Of a DNA stretch of 64,000 nt, positions 29,282-37,874 are shown one piece after another (positions within the stretch are counted from its first letter, which is position 1; each line of letters begins with the position of its first letter). The stretch is from the NCBI GenBank assembly GCA_943789335.1, contig CALSTS010000003.1, positions 326,083 through 390,082 on the forward strand, given 5' to 3'. The notes below the pieces were generated by a model that searched no databases, was not told the DNA's origin, and saw only the letters and a list, made by a program, of their open reading frames with translations. Position numbers and translations under genes: made by a program. The DNA comes from an uncultured Pseudomonadales bacterium. GTDB taxonomy: Bacteria > Pseudomonadota > Gammaproteobacteria > Pseudomonadales > Pseudohongiellaceae.

Positions 29282-30470
29282 AACGACAGACATAATCCTC
29301 TCTCTCGGCAGTATTTTACTACTCGGAATGGCTGCAGATTTTTTAGGGAAAAGAACTTTTCTTCCACGAATTACAATCTTATTGATTTTGGGGATATTAA
29401 TTGGCCAAGAAGTTTTCAACCTAATCCCTACTTCCATCTCTACTCTGTTTGAACTGGTCTCAAACATTACCTTGATCATGGTTGGTTTTCTGATTGGTGG
29501 GAAATTGAGTAAATCACTTATTTTACGATCAGCCAAATCAATTATGTGGATATCCATGACTGCGGCGTTGGGGGCTATTATTATCGTCGGTGGAGGCTTG
29601 TTAATGATTGGCATACCAAAAGAAATTGCCATTCTACTTGCATGCATTAGTGCCGCAACTGCTCCTGGAGCGACTGTTGACCTTGTCATTGAATCCGGTA
29701 GTGAAAGTAGTTTTTCAAAAAAATTACTAGCGATTGTCGCCCTAGATGATGTCTGGGGTCTGGTTATTTTCAGTATCGGTTTGAGCGTAGTGGCTTTTTT
29801 TGTTCAATCAAATGGGACAGAAAGCCGTATATTAGCAGCCCTTTGGGACATCATTGGAGCAGTATTATTGGGGGCTTTCCTGGGCTACCCTGCCGCTCAC
29901 CTTAGCGGCAGATTGCGTCCTGGACGCCCCATGTTTGCTGAAGCCCTGGGCTTAGTCCTTTTTTGCGGAGGTTTAGCCTTATGGCTTGATGTATCTTTCA
30001 TAATAGCGTCCATGGTGATGGGGGCAATGATCAGAAACTTTGCCGAACATCATGAATATGGTTTCCATGAGATTGAAGATATTGAATGGCCATTTATGAT
30101 CGTGTTTTTTATCCTCGCTGGAGCGAGCCTCCAATTTGACGCAGTGCAGCTAGTTTTATTTTCTGGAGGTTTTTATATTGCCCTCAGAGCAGCCGGAAAA
30201 ATCATTGGTTCCTATTTAGGCGCCTTAATCAGCGATTCAAATAAGATTACTAAAAACTGGATGGGTTTAGCCTTGTTGCCTCAGGCTGGCGTCGCCATTG
30301 GTATGGCTTTGGTCGCTACTAATCAATTCCCACAATACCGCGATAACATTCTTCCCATTGTTATATTTTCAACCATATTTTTTGAAATCATTGGCCCAGT
30401 CTTTACAAGGCTGGCTTTAAGTAAGGCCGATAAGTTGATCGAAAAAAACATAGATGAGTTTTCAGAATAA
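29274..30470 (+). CDS. cation:proton antiporter (CPA2/Kef-like)
   Basis: A 398-residue integral membrane protein with about 12 hydrophobic segments and a sodium/proton exchanger fold. Glycine-rich helix motifs and the SAATAPGATVDLV segment fit the CPA2 group. It has no C-terminal RCK/TrkA-N domain, unlike KefB/KefC. I start it at the ATG at 29274, which overlaps the nth stop by eight bases; a longer frame from 29241 lies inside nth. The transported ion (Na+ or K+) cannot be told from sequence. Confidence 0.85.
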   Translation: MNETTDIILSLGSILLLGMAADFLGKRTFLPRITILLILGILIGQEVFNLIPTSISTLFELVSNITLIMVGFLIGGKLSKSLILRSAKSIMWISMTAALGAIIIVGGGLLMIGIPKEIAILLACISAATAPGATVDLVIESGSESSFSKKLLAIVALDDVWGLVIFSIGLSVVAFFVQSNGTESRILAALWDIIGAVLLGAFLGYPAAHLSGRLRPGRPMFAEALGLVLFCGGLALWLDVSFIIASMVMGAMIRNFAEHHEYGFHEIEDIEWPFMIVFFILAGASLQFDAVQLVLFSGGFYIALRAAGKIIGSYLGALISDSNKITKNWMGLALLPQAGVAIGMALVATNQFPQYRDNILPIVIFSTIFFEIIGPVFTRLALSKADKLIEKNIDEFSE

Positions 30471-30611
30471 CTACCGAAGGCAGTGATTGAGTATCATAAA
30501 ATTCCAGCAATGATCTAGTGCTGTTTTTATACTTATTAAGTGCTTTATTTATTTATACTGTAGCGTTTAAACAATTCGAATAAACCCCACCAAGCAAAAA
30601 CTATAATGATC

Positions 30612-30640
30612 AACAAAGGCGGTTACTAACCGCCTTTGTT
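30612..30640. terminator. bidirectional intrinsic terminator
   Basis: A perfect 13-bp inverted repeat with a 3-base loop (AACAAAGGCGGTT paired with AACCGCCTTTGTT). It lies between the converging antiporter and cytochrome genes, with T-rich sequence on the right and A-rich on the left, so it can stop transcription from both sides. Confidence 0.85.
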
Positions 30641-30658
30641 ATTTTCTAAAAGATCACT

Positions 30659-31192
30659 TTATCGCACTTCCGAAGACCAAATAAAACCATCTCGGTTGGG
30701 CATTTCAATTGTCGGAAGTGTTTCAGCATTTAATACTGTTGCTTCATCCACTATTCCATTGATATTGAGCAAGTAAGCAGTCAATGCATAAACTTCACCG
30801 TCGTTTAAAGACCCTGGCTGTTGAAAAGGCATAGCGCGTCTTACATAATCAAATACAGTTGTCGCATAAGGCCAATAACTGCCGACAGTCTTTCTGGCAT
30901 TAGCTGTCTCCAAAGAACCATGACCTCCTGCTAACCTATCATTAGTAGCACCTTCACCATTAGGCCCATGACAGGCAAAACATTGGACTGCATAAATTGA
31001 TGCGCCCTGTGCAACAGTTCCTGAACCCGCTGGTAAATTTTCACCTTCCGGGCCAATGCTAATATCCCAACCCGCAACTTCTTCCGGGCTTGCCGGCACA
31101 CCAAGTCCGGGGCTTTCTTGCGCAAGAGCAAATGGACACAACAATAAAATTAAGACTAGGAATTTACGCATAAGCACTTTATGAATAAACAT
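30659..31192 (-). CDS. SoxD/SorB-like c-type cytochrome
   Basis: A 177-residue exported monohaem cytochrome c, with a signal peptide (about 1-25), haem motif C71-F-A-C74-H75 and a likely Met121 axial ligand in AMPFQQPGSL. The segment VGSYWPYATTVFDYVRRAMPF and the terminal MPNRDGF match the cytochrome subunit of SoxCD-type dehydrogenases. A GGAGGTGA ribosome-binding sequence six bases upstream selects the ATG at 31192, so the gene overlaps the molybdenum subunit by 14 bases. It is shorter than the dihaem SoxD of Paracoccus and resembles single-haem partners. It would accept electrons in the periplasm. Confidence 0.87.
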   Translation of the reverse strand: MFIHKVLMRKFLVLILLLCPFALAQESPGLGVPASPEEVAGWDISIGPEGENLPAGSGTVAQGASIYAVQCFACHGPNGEGATNDRLAGGHGSLETANARKTVGSYWPYATTVFDYVRRAMPFQQPGSLNDGEVYALTAYLLNINGIVDEATVLNAETLPTIEMPNRDGFIWSSEVR

Positions 31193-32450
31193 TGCTCACC
31201 TCCCCATTTGAACTTACTTGCCAGGTCTGAATAGCATGATTGTGATAATTATATTGAGTCCCGCGCTGACTGATTAGAGCTGTGCGAGTGGGTTGAACTG
31301 CACCAGTTTCATCATAGGCACGACTTTGTATCAAGGCCGGGCCACCATTCCAGCGCCATGGCATGCGGAATCGAGTCAGGGCTTTGGAAAGTACCGGCCC
31401 AGAAAGTTCAGCATCACCCCAACTCCTGCCTCCATCGGCCGATACTTCAACTCGGCTGATACGTCCAGCACCTGTCCAGGCCAAGCCTGATATCTGATAA
31501 AGACCTGGGCCTCGCATGGTTTGCTGGCCAGAAGGAGACGTAATAATAGATTTCACGCCCATCTGAAAAGAAAATAACTGCGCACTGCCGTCAGGCCGTA
31601 AATCAGAATACTTAGACGTTTCGTCACGGGTCATTGTGGGCGCTTCAGTAACTTTAATGCGGCGCAACCATTTCACGCTGGTGTTACCTTCCCAGCCTGG
31701 TAAAAATAGACGCATAGGATAACCATTACCTGGGCGCAGTCTTTCGCCATTTTGATAAAGCGCAATAATTGCATCATCTCTGACTTTGCTCATTGGAATG
31801 CTTCTGGTCATTAATGATGAGTCTGCACCTTCAGCCAAAACCCACATGCCTTCAGTTTGAATAACGGCTTCATCTAATAAGATTGATAAAGGCACGCCAG
31901 TCCATTCGCTACAAGAAAGTAGGCCATGTATGCTTTGTGCTGAACCGTCAACAGGCTGATCCGCATCTAATAAACGACTATTACCTGAACACTCCAAAAA
32001 TTGAATTCGTGACACTAGTGGATATCGGCTTAAAGTCTCTAGATCAAATATCAACGGGCGATCTACTAAACCGTGAATTAATAATCTATGTTCGTCAGGA
32101 TCGATATTCGGTATACCGTTATGATGTCTTTCGAAATGCAAGGCACTCGGCGTAATCATTCCTTCCAAACTGCCATGTGGAGTTCGAGAGGCTCCAGCAC
32201 CTAAAGCCGGCGGGCTAAACCCAGGGGTGCGAAGCACATCAGATTCAAAATCAGATCGATTACCATAAGCTTCAGGCGGTCTGCCGGGAACAGTACTCCA
32301 GGCATCAACTTCAGGTGGCGCAGCTTGGGCGCTGAGGAAGGTTGCTCCACCAGTAACAAGCGCACCCGTTTTTAAAAACGCCCTTCTATGCAACAGGCCA
32401 TTAGCAGCAACTGCTTCAATTTGATCAACAGAATCATCTGTATCGCTCAT
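31179..32450 (-). CDS. soxC: SoxC-like molybdenum sulfite/sulfane dehydrogenase subunit
   Basis: A 423-residue molybdopterin enzyme of the sulfite oxidase family. It has a twin-arginine export signal (HRRAFLKTG, 21-29), the molybdenum-binding cysteine Cys154 in FLECSGNS, a sulfite-oxidase domain and a C-terminal Ig-like dimerisation domain. The N-terminal NGLLHRRAFLKTG and the overall length resemble SoxC. It is coupled to the cytochrome gene by a 14-base overlap. No soxXYZAB genes are in the window, so it may act as a free sulfite dehydrogenase rather than in a thiosulfate Sox system. Confidence 0.88.
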   Translation of the reverse strand: MSDTDDSVDQIEAVAANGLLHRRAFLKTGALVTGGATFLSAQAAPPEVDAWSTVPGRPPEAYGNRSDFESDVLRTPGFSPPALGAGASRTPHGSLEGMITPSALHFERHHNGIPNIDPDEHRLLIHGLVDRPLIFDLETLSRYPLVSRIQFLECSGNSRLLDADQPVDGSAQSIHGLLSCSEWTGVPLSILLDEAVIQTEGMWVLAEGADSSLMTRSIPMSKVRDDAIIALYQNGERLRPGNGYPMRLFLPGWEGNTSVKWLRRIKVTEAPTMTRDETSKYSDLRPDGSAQLFSFQMGVKSIITSPSGQQTMRGPGLYQISGLAWTGAGRISRVEVSADGGRSWGDAELSGPVLSKALTRFRMPWRWNGGPALIQSRAYDETGAVQPTRTALISQRGTQYNYHNHAIQTWQVSSNGEVSNVYS

Positions 32451-32601
32451 AGTTAAGCCTCTTTTAATATTTATTATTCAACCGAATTCTTGAGCAACAT
32501 TGTATCCTTTACACTCAAAGTTTCAATCCAAAACAAGTGCCAAAAATAGTAAAAGAAATTATTGATTAGCTCACTTGCTTGACATCAAGAAGAATCGACC
32601 T

Positions 32602-32630
32602 TTGACAAGTGCCCACTGTAAGATTTACAT
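32602..32630 (+). promoter_or_regulatory. possible promoter for the 32660 gene
   Basis: TTGACA at 32602-32607 and TTACAT at 32625-32630 with 17-bp spacing. It lies about 30 bases before the ATG of the exported protein gene. The -10 match is weak. Confidence 0.35.
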
Positions 32631-32659
32631 TTGAGCTATCAAAATAACAAATATTAACT

Positions 32660-33505
32660 ATGCTTATGAAATTTAAATCTTTGTATATCTCTTTTTTTGC
32701 TTCAGCCGTTTTAATGGCACTTTCCTCCTCGACCCTAGCTCAATGGCCTCTACATATGGAAGGCATTCCGCTATTGCCAGACGGCAGTCCTGACTTTGAC
32801 GCTTCCACACCTAGAACGCTTGATGGCAAACCTGATTTATCAGGCACCTGGGATTTTCCTTTTCCTCACCAATCAGGCGTGCAAGGCAGACCAGTTGGCG
32901 AACCCAAAACACCTCCTCCAGGTTTACCACCCTATGCCACATTTTGGGACCAGGGTTTTGGTTTTGAAAATGGCCTGCCCTATCAACCCTGGGCTAGAAA
33001 GAAGAGAGAAGAGCGCATCGCCAATCATGGTATTGAAAATCCAGACAGCTATTGCCTGCCCTTAGGCCACATGCAATTTCATACTCATCCACAGCCCTTT
33101 GAAGTTATTCAATCACCTGAAAGGTTAGTCATTCTTTATGAAGCCAGTTCCGGCGTCCGAGAAATATTTCTGGACGGCCGCCCCCTGCCCACCTTGGGCG
33201 GCCCGATCCCAACCTGGTATGGTTATTCAGTGGGGCATTGGGAAGGTGACACGCTTGTTGTGACCACGAACAACTTCCGTGGTGATGGTTGGCTAGATTT
33301 TAATGGCAGCCCTACGACTGAGCAGCTAGTTATTACTGAGCGCTTTAATCGGGTGAGCTATGGTCGAATGGAGCTCGATATCACCATTGATGATCCTGGT
33401 GCCTATACTGAAATCTTTGATCTAAGGGCTGATTTTACGATTATGCCTGGAGATAGTTTGATTGAATGGGTTTGTGAAAATGAAGATTCTTCCCAATACT
33501 TTTAA
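32660..33505 (+). CDS. exported protein of the 'PDLSGTW' type, unknown function
   Basis: A 281-residue protein with a Sec signal peptide (about residues 1-28, cleaved after TLA). The mature start holds the DGKPDLSGTWDFP motif seen in many uncharacterised exported proteins of marine gammaproteobacteria and Acidobacteria, followed by a proline-rich stretch, YCLPLGHMQFHTHPQPFEV, and a beta-rich region with GHWEGDTLVV and TERF. It is followed after 11 bases by another exported protein of a family that often accompanies it. I know of no defined function. Confidence 0.75.
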   Translation: MLMKFKSLYISFFASAVLMALSSSTLAQWPLHMEGIPLLPDGSPDFDASTPRTLDGKPDLSGTWDFPFPHQSGVQGRPVGEPKTPPPGLPPYATFWDQGFGFENGLPYQPWARKKREERIANHGIENPDSYCLPLGHMQFHTHPQPFEVIQSPERLVILYEASSGVREIFLDGRPLPTLGGPIPTWYGYSVGHWEGDTLVVTTNNFRGDGWLDFNGSPTTEQLVITERFNRVSYGRMELDITIDDPGAYTEIFDLRADFTIMPGDSLIEWVCENEDSSQYF

Positions 33506-33516
33506 CAGAGGCTTTT

Positions 33517-33915
33517 ATGAAATCTAGCTTAATAAAAACTGGCATTACCATGAGCATTCTTTTAATGCCCCTGACGCTATTCGCCCACCATAATTGGTTA
33601 GCCCAGTTTGATCCCGACAAACCCGTTATAGTCTCTGGCACAGTCATACAATTACAAATGGTCAACCCTCACGCGCGTTTACTTGTCGATGAAGTACTTG
33701 AAAATGGCGAAATATTTCACTGGAATTTTGAAATGGCAGCAGCATCAATGCTTATGCGCCAAGGCATCAGAAGAGACACCTTAAAACCTGGCGATACAGT
33801 CGAAATCCATGCTGCACTCGCCAGAAATGTAGGCAATATAGCTAATGTTGAATTTGTCGTTCAGTTTGATGCAGAAGGCAATGAAGTATTTAGATTTGGC
33901 TCAGCTAGGCAATAA
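33517..33915 (+). CDS. exported DUF6152-like protein
   Basis: A 132-residue exported protein: signal peptide ending at about FAHH, then a small beta-barrel-like domain with GTVIQLQMVNPHARL and a GDTVEIHA strand. The pattern fits the DUF6152 family, whose role is unknown. The mature N-terminus HHNW carries a histidine pair that could bind a metal. It is probably an operon with the upstream PDLSGTW protein. Confidence 0.75.
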   Translation: MKSSLIKTGITMSILLMPLTLFAHHNWLAQFDPDKPVIVSGTVIQLQMVNPHARLLVDEVLENGEIFHWNFEMAAASMLMRQGIRRDTLKPGDTVEIHAALARNVGNIANVEFVVQFDAEGNEVFRFGSARQ

Positions 33916-34014
33916 GCAAAGCTAGGTTTTTAACTGTTCCAAATAGTTCTAGGTGAATCAGTAATTTCACCGCTACATAATGCTTAACTAACGACTAGCT
34001 GATTCTAAACCATG

Positions 34015-34044
34015 AATGTCCGCTTTCTATCCAAAGCGGACATT
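34015..34044. repeat. short inverted repeat, TGTCCGCT family, copy 1
   Basis: A perfect 12-bp inverted repeat with a 6-base loop; arms AATGTCCGCTTT and AAAGCGGACATT. Related copies occur at 34222-34252, 35302-35364 and 36380-36403. All lie in intergenic gaps of the accessory region. Confidence 0.85.
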
Positions 34045-34115
34045 ACTTGCTATGTAGCTAATATCACGCTCATACTGTCTTCTCTCGCCCCAAAGGGGGA
34101 TCAATGGAGTGAAAA

Positions 34116-34223
34116 ATGGACGTATGGACAGCCGTGGGAATGCTAGTAGTTTTGATTGTCGTAATATTTTCTTTATTTTGGTCAAAACGAAAAATTGATA
34201 AACAATTAGAAAAGGATGAATAA
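34116..34223 (+). CDS. 35-residue single-pass membrane protein
   Basis: A short frame beginning MDVWTAVGMLVVLI: one hydrophobic helix (residues 6-22), then a positively charged and finally acidic tail (SKRKIDKQLEKDE). A GGAG ribosome-binding sequence at 34106-34109 is spaced six bases from the ATG, better than most genes here. Its TAA stop overlaps the start of an inverted repeat. The layout resembles small membrane subunits or regulators, but I recognise no family. Confidence 0.6.
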   Translation: MDVWTAVGMLVVLIVVIFSLFWSKRKIDKQLEKDE

Positions 34224-34252
34224 TGTCTGCTATCGACCCAAAGCAGACTAAT
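34222..34252. repeat. short inverted repeat, TGTCCGCT family, copy 2
   Basis: Arms GTCTGCT (34225-34231) and AGCAGAC (34242-34248) around a CGACCCA-type loop. This is a variant of the copy at 34015, with C-to-T and G-to-A changes in both arms, so the pairing is conserved by paired changes. Confidence 0.75.
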
Positions 34253-34279
34253 TAAAATAATAAAATCCTGGAGTCCAAC

Positions 34280-35221
34280 ATGAAAATACCAACACTTTGC
34301 TATCGCTTGTCCCTGGTTACAGCCGTATTACTTTCCGGGCTTGCATTGGCCCAGCAGAATGAAGGCATGACGTCTGAAGAAGTCGATAATATCCGAAATA
34401 ATGCCGCTGACATCCCTGGCTCAGGAGTATTCCCGGCAACAAAAGTAGTCGAAGCTGATCTGCCCGATCAGGTTGTATATCGACCGGCTGATCTGAGCAC
34501 CTTAGGACAAACGAAACTGGGTGTTTATGTATTCGGTAATGGTAGTTGTACAGATGATGCAGCACACAGCCGATTTCATGCACTGGAAGTTGCATCACAT
34601 GGTTATCTGACTATTGTGCCAGGACAAATCTACACGGGAGTGGATGCGATACCTCGTCCAACAGAAACTGGATCTCCACCCACTTCTCCGGATCAATTGA
34701 TTGCAGCAATAGATTGGGCCTTGGCTGAAAACAGCAGACCTGGAAGCCCTTATTTCGGTTTAATTGACCTTGAAGCTATTGCTGTCTCAGGCTACAGCTG
34801 CGGTGGCATACAGGCCTTGATCAGTGCCAAAGACCCACGTGTATCAACTGTGGTCATTATGAACAGTGGCTTGATTATAGGCCGCCAGACTACCATGACC
34901 GGTTCGACTATAGATAAGGGTATTCTTGAGGAGTTGCATACCCCGGTTATCTATATCCTCGGTGGTGAAACAGATATTGCTTATGAAAACGGCATGGACG
35001 ACTATGCCAGAATTAATCATGTTCCTGCTGCAGTGGCGAACATCAACAAAGGACATGGAGGAACCTACTGGGAACCCAATGGCGGCCAGGCAGCGCAAGT
35101 AGCCGTGAACTGGCTGGAATGGCAACTTCGTGATAATGAGCATGCAGCCCAGATGTTCATGGGCGAACATTGTGGTTTATGTCAGGATCGGGATTGGGGC
35201 TTCGAGAAAAAAGGTTTTTAA
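34280..35221 (+). CDS. exported alpha/beta hydrolase
   Basis: A 313-residue serine hydrolase with a signal peptide (about 1-25). The nucleophile elbow is G171-Y-S173-C-G, with an oxyanion-type GNGSC segment near residue 87 and a likely Asp/His pair in GGETDIAYE and NKGHGGTYWE. The tail carries a CGLC pair near residue 300 that could form a disulfide. It resembles cutinase/dienelactone-hydrolase-like esterases. It begins just downstream of a short repeat and a small membrane protein. Confidence 0.8.
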   Translation: MKIPTLCYRLSLVTAVLLSGLALAQQNEGMTSEEVDNIRNNAADIPGSGVFPATKVVEADLPDQVVYRPADLSTLGQTKLGVYVFGNGSCTDDAAHSRFHALEVASHGYLTIVPGQIYTGVDAIPRPTETGSPPTSPDQLIAAIDWALAENSRPGSPYFGLIDLEAIAVSGYSCGGIQALISAKDPRVSTVVIMNSGLIIGRQTTMTGSTIDKGILEELHTPVIYILGGETDIAYENGMDDYARINHVPAAVANINKGHGGTYWEPNGGQAAQVAVNWLEWQLRDNEHAAQMFMGEHCGLCQDRDWGFEKKGF

Positions 35222-35301
35222 ACCATTTAGAAAAGGCTGCAGTCTTATTTTGCTAAGGGGTATAGGCTAACCTCTGTATTACTTCAGTTAAAAAAGAGAA
35301 T

Positions 35302-35364
35302 ATGTCCGCTAATGGCCAAAAAGAAACTAAACTGAACTTCTGCTATCGACCAATAGCGGACATT
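35302..35364. repeat. TGTCCGCT-family repeat, copy 3 (double or expanded)
   Basis: ATGTCCGCT at 35302-35310 pairs with AGCGGACAT at 35355-35363, with 44 bases between. The interior holds a second, degenerate unit (CTGCTATCGACCAATAG), so this looks like two neighbouring copies that have lost their inner arms. It precedes the M55 peptidase gene. Confidence 0.65.
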
Positions 35365-35437
35365 AGCTTAACTCTAAAAATAGGAAGTGACTTTCTAATT
35401 AATAAAATTTTGACAGCTTTAAAAGGAAATAAAAAAG

Positions 35438-36337
35438 ATGAAAAATATAAACCGGTTCTATCTTTCTATGTTTACTGCGGTCCTGTTTATTCTTTTACTA
35501 CCCTTGCGTGCTTATGCTCAAGATTCGCTTAAAGTTTATATCTCAGCAGACATGGAAGGTATTGCTGGAGCAAGTAGCAGTAGTCAAGTTTCTAGTAATG
35601 GCAGAGAATATGAAAAGTTCAGGCGTATTCTGACTATGGAAGTCAATGCTGCGATTGAGGGAGCCTTTGCTGCAGGTGCGACCGAAGTTCTTGTGGGAGA
35701 CTCTCATGGAAATGCACAAAATATTGATGTTGAATTGCTAGATTCCAGAGTGCAACTAGTTCGCTCTTGGCCTAGATCTGATGGCATGGTGCATGGTATT
35801 GATGAGAGCTTCGATGCTGTTGTGCTTGTTGGCTATCATGCTAGAGAAGGTGATTACGGAATATTAGCCCACACATTTACTGGCAGTGTATCGCTAACTT
35901 TAAATGGAGAACCGTCATCAGAAGCCACTTTTGCCGCCGCCATTGCTGGGCACTTTGGGGTTCCTGTCGTCTTCTTGTCCGGAGATCAGGTTATCACCAG
36001 TGATGCTCAACGTCAGTTTGGTGCAATAGAGGTTGCTGTAGTCAAGGAATCCTTTGGGTTTAATGCAGCAAAAATGCTTCATCCTGAAGAGGCTAGAAGA
36101 CTCATACGGGCTGGCGTGGAACGCGGTGTTAGGCAGCGTGATGATATTCAGCCTTATGTGATGGAAAGTCCAGTAAGCCTTGAACTTAGATGGGAAGACC
36201 CTGCAATGGCAGAAATCGTGTCATTAATAAATGGCAGTGAACGAATAAATGGTATGACAACAAAGTTTACAGGTGACGATATGATCGAAGTTGTGAATTT
36301 CTTCGAAGTTGTCCACCATATTAGGCCACCTCAATAA
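35438..36337 (+). CDS. M55-family D-aminopeptidase (DppA-like), exported
   Basis: A 299-residue metallopeptidase of the M55 family, which hydrolyses D-Ala-containing di/tripeptides in decameric complexes. The zinc ligands in SADMEGIAG (Asp38, Glu40), GDSHGN and the catalytic GYHAREG motif are present. Unlike Bacillus DppA it has an N-terminal signal peptide (about 1-27), implying periplasmic or secreted action, for example on released cell-wall peptides. A frame opening at 35302 in another phase is not real. Confidence 0.86.
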   Translation: MKNINRFYLSMFTAVLFILLLPLRAYAQDSLKVYISADMEGIAGASSSSQVSSNGREYEKFRRILTMEVNAAIEGAFAAGATEVLVGDSHGNAQNIDVELLDSRVQLVRSWPRSDGMVHGIDESFDAVVLVGYHAREGDYGILAHTFTGSVSLTLNGEPSSEATFAAAIAGHFGVPVVFLSGDQVITSDAQRQFGAIEVAVVKESFGFNAAKMLHPEEARRLIRAGVERGVRQRDDIQPYVMESPVSLELRWEDPAMAEIVSLINGSERINGMTTKFTGDDMIEVVNFFEVVHHIRPPQ

Positions 36338-36379
36338 TACTATTTCAGGTTCAAGCATCAGATCAACTGACTAGTCAAT

Positions 36380-36403
36380 GCCTGCTTTCGGCCGAAAGCA
36401 GGC
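36380..36403. repeat. short inverted repeat, TGTCCGCT family, copy 4
   Basis: A perfect 24-bp palindrome with 12-bp arms GCCTGCTTTCGG and CCGAAAGCAGGC and no loop. It lies between the converging M55 peptidase and argG genes and could also end transcription, although no T-run follows. Confidence 0.8.
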
Positions 36404-36526
36404 GTATGAGGAATTTCCAAAAGACTATTCAATTGGATATAAAATAAAGTCACGACCGAAGGCAATACGAGGCGTAAGTGACCGAATTAAATTCAACTTT
36501 TAACGAAGTAGTAGCAGGTGTAGTAG

Positions 36527-37741
36527 TTATTTCTTTTTATTAGCGGCTAAGGTTCTAAGTCTCAGGGCATTAAGTTTAATAAACCCAGCCGCATCTGCCT
36601 GATCATAAGCACCCGCATCATCTTCAAAGGTCGCCATGCTCTCATCGAACAAAGAATCTTTGGATTCTCTGCCAGCAACAATCACATTACCTTTGTAGAG
36701 TTTCAGCCGCACTTTGCCGTTAACACTTTGCTGCGTGTTATCAATCAAGGCTTGTAAGGCCTCTCTTTCTGGTGACCACCAGTAGCCGTTATATATCAGG
36801 GAAGCATAACGCGGCATTAATTCATCTTTTAGATGCGCTGCTTCTCTATCCAAGGTAATAGACTCTATTGCTCGATGGGCTTTTAACAAAATCGTACCGC
36901 CAGGTGTTTCATAACATCCTCTGGCTTTCATGCCAACATATCGGTTTTCAACAATATCAACACGGCCGATGCCATTCTCACCACCAAGCTTATTCAAAGT
37001 TTCCAGAATAGTTGCTGCTGACATTTTTTCACCATTAAGTGCTACTGCATCTCCTTGTATAAAATCTATTTCAATATAAGTGGGCTCATCTGGTGCATTT
37101 TCAGGTGATACTGACCATAGCCACATATCTTCTTCTGCTTCTGCAGCCGGGTCTTCCAGAACACCTCCTTCATAAGAAATATGCAGCAGATTAGCGTCCA
37201 TGGAATAAGGCGATTTTTTTCCTTTGTCATGATCCACGGCAATATTATGTTCAGCACAATAAGCCATGAGTTTTTCTCGAGAATTCAAATCCCATTCACG
37301 CCAAGGCGCAATAATCTGAATGCCTGGTGACAAAGCATAAGCACCCAGTTCAAAGCGCACCTGATCGTTGCCCTTACCAGTGGCGCCATGTGAAATAGCA
37401 TCTGCACCGGTTTCCGCAGCCACTTCAACCAAGCGTTTGGCGATTAATGGACGCGCAATGGAAGTGCCTAATAAGTACTCACCTTCGTAAATAGTATTGG
37501 CACGAAACATTGGAAACACATAATCACGCACAAACTCTTCACGTATATCTTCGATGAAAATTTCTTTCACTCCCAACGCTTCAGCTTTGGCGCGAGCAGG
37601 CTCAACTTCTTTACCCTGACCAAGGTCAGCGGTATAGGTAACCACTTCACATTGGTAAGTATCCTGTAGCCATTTAACAATAACTGAGGTATCCAGACCG
37701 CCTGAATAGGCTAGAACCACCTTATTGATATCTGCCATCAT
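36527..37741 (-). CDS. argG: argininosuccinate synthase
   Basis: ArgG joins citrulline and aspartate with ATP, the penultimate step of arginine synthesis. The 404-residue enzyme has the PP-loop [10 protein letters not shown] near residue 11 and the conserved citrulline-binding [13 protein letters not shown]. The ATG-ATG pair at the start leaves the exact first codon open. It is divergent from pyrC. argD and argF are 10 kb away, so arginine genes are scattered but close. Confidence 0.96.
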   Translation of the reverse strand: MMADINKVVLAYSGGLDTSVIVKWLQDTYQCEVVTYTADLGQGKEVEPARAKAEALGVKEIFIEDIREEFVRDYVFPMFRANTIYEGEYLLGTSIARPLIAKRLVEVAAETGADAISHGATGKGNDQVRFELGAYALSPGIQIIAPWREWDLNSREKLMAYCAEHNIAVDHDKGKKSPYSMDANLLHISYEGGVLEDPAAEAEEDMWLWSVSPENAPDEPTYIEIDFIQGDAVALNGEKMSAATILETLNKLGGENGIGRVDIVENRYVGMKARGCYETPGGTILLKAHRAIESITLDREAAHLKDELMPRYASLIYNGYWWSPEREALQALIDNTQQSVNGKVRLKLYKGNVIVAGRESKDSLFDESMATFEDDAGAYDQADAAGFIKLNALRLRTLAANKKK

Positions 37742-37836
37742 TTACTCCTAAGCTGCTTTGTTTAAATTCGTTTTAAGTTCGTCTAAAAAAGGGTCGCTAT
37801 TGTACCTAGTCAACCCAGCCATACCAAGTAAAAAAC

Positions 37837-37845
37837 TGTTATACT
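37837..37845 (+). promoter_or_regulatory. extended -10 promoter element of pyrC
   Basis: TGTTATACT at 37837-37845 is an extended -10 (TGnTATACT), 29 bases before the pyrC start. No strong -35 is seen, as expected for this promoter type. Confidence 0.5.
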
Positions 37846-37874
37846 TCAAGCAAATACAGTAGTGGTAAATTCAT

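Noticed and set aside
35302..35532. 76-codon frame overlapping the M55 gene start
   Set aside because: It begins in a repeat and runs out of phase through the signal peptide of the real M55 peptidase.
34000..36420. CRISPR array from the short repeats
   Set aside because: The repeats are palindromes at uneven distances with genes between them, and there are no cas genes or regular spacers.
30471..36500. Integrated mobile element with att sites
   Set aside because: No integrase, transposase, tRNA or flanking direct repeat was seen; the island is recognised only by its gene content and repeats.
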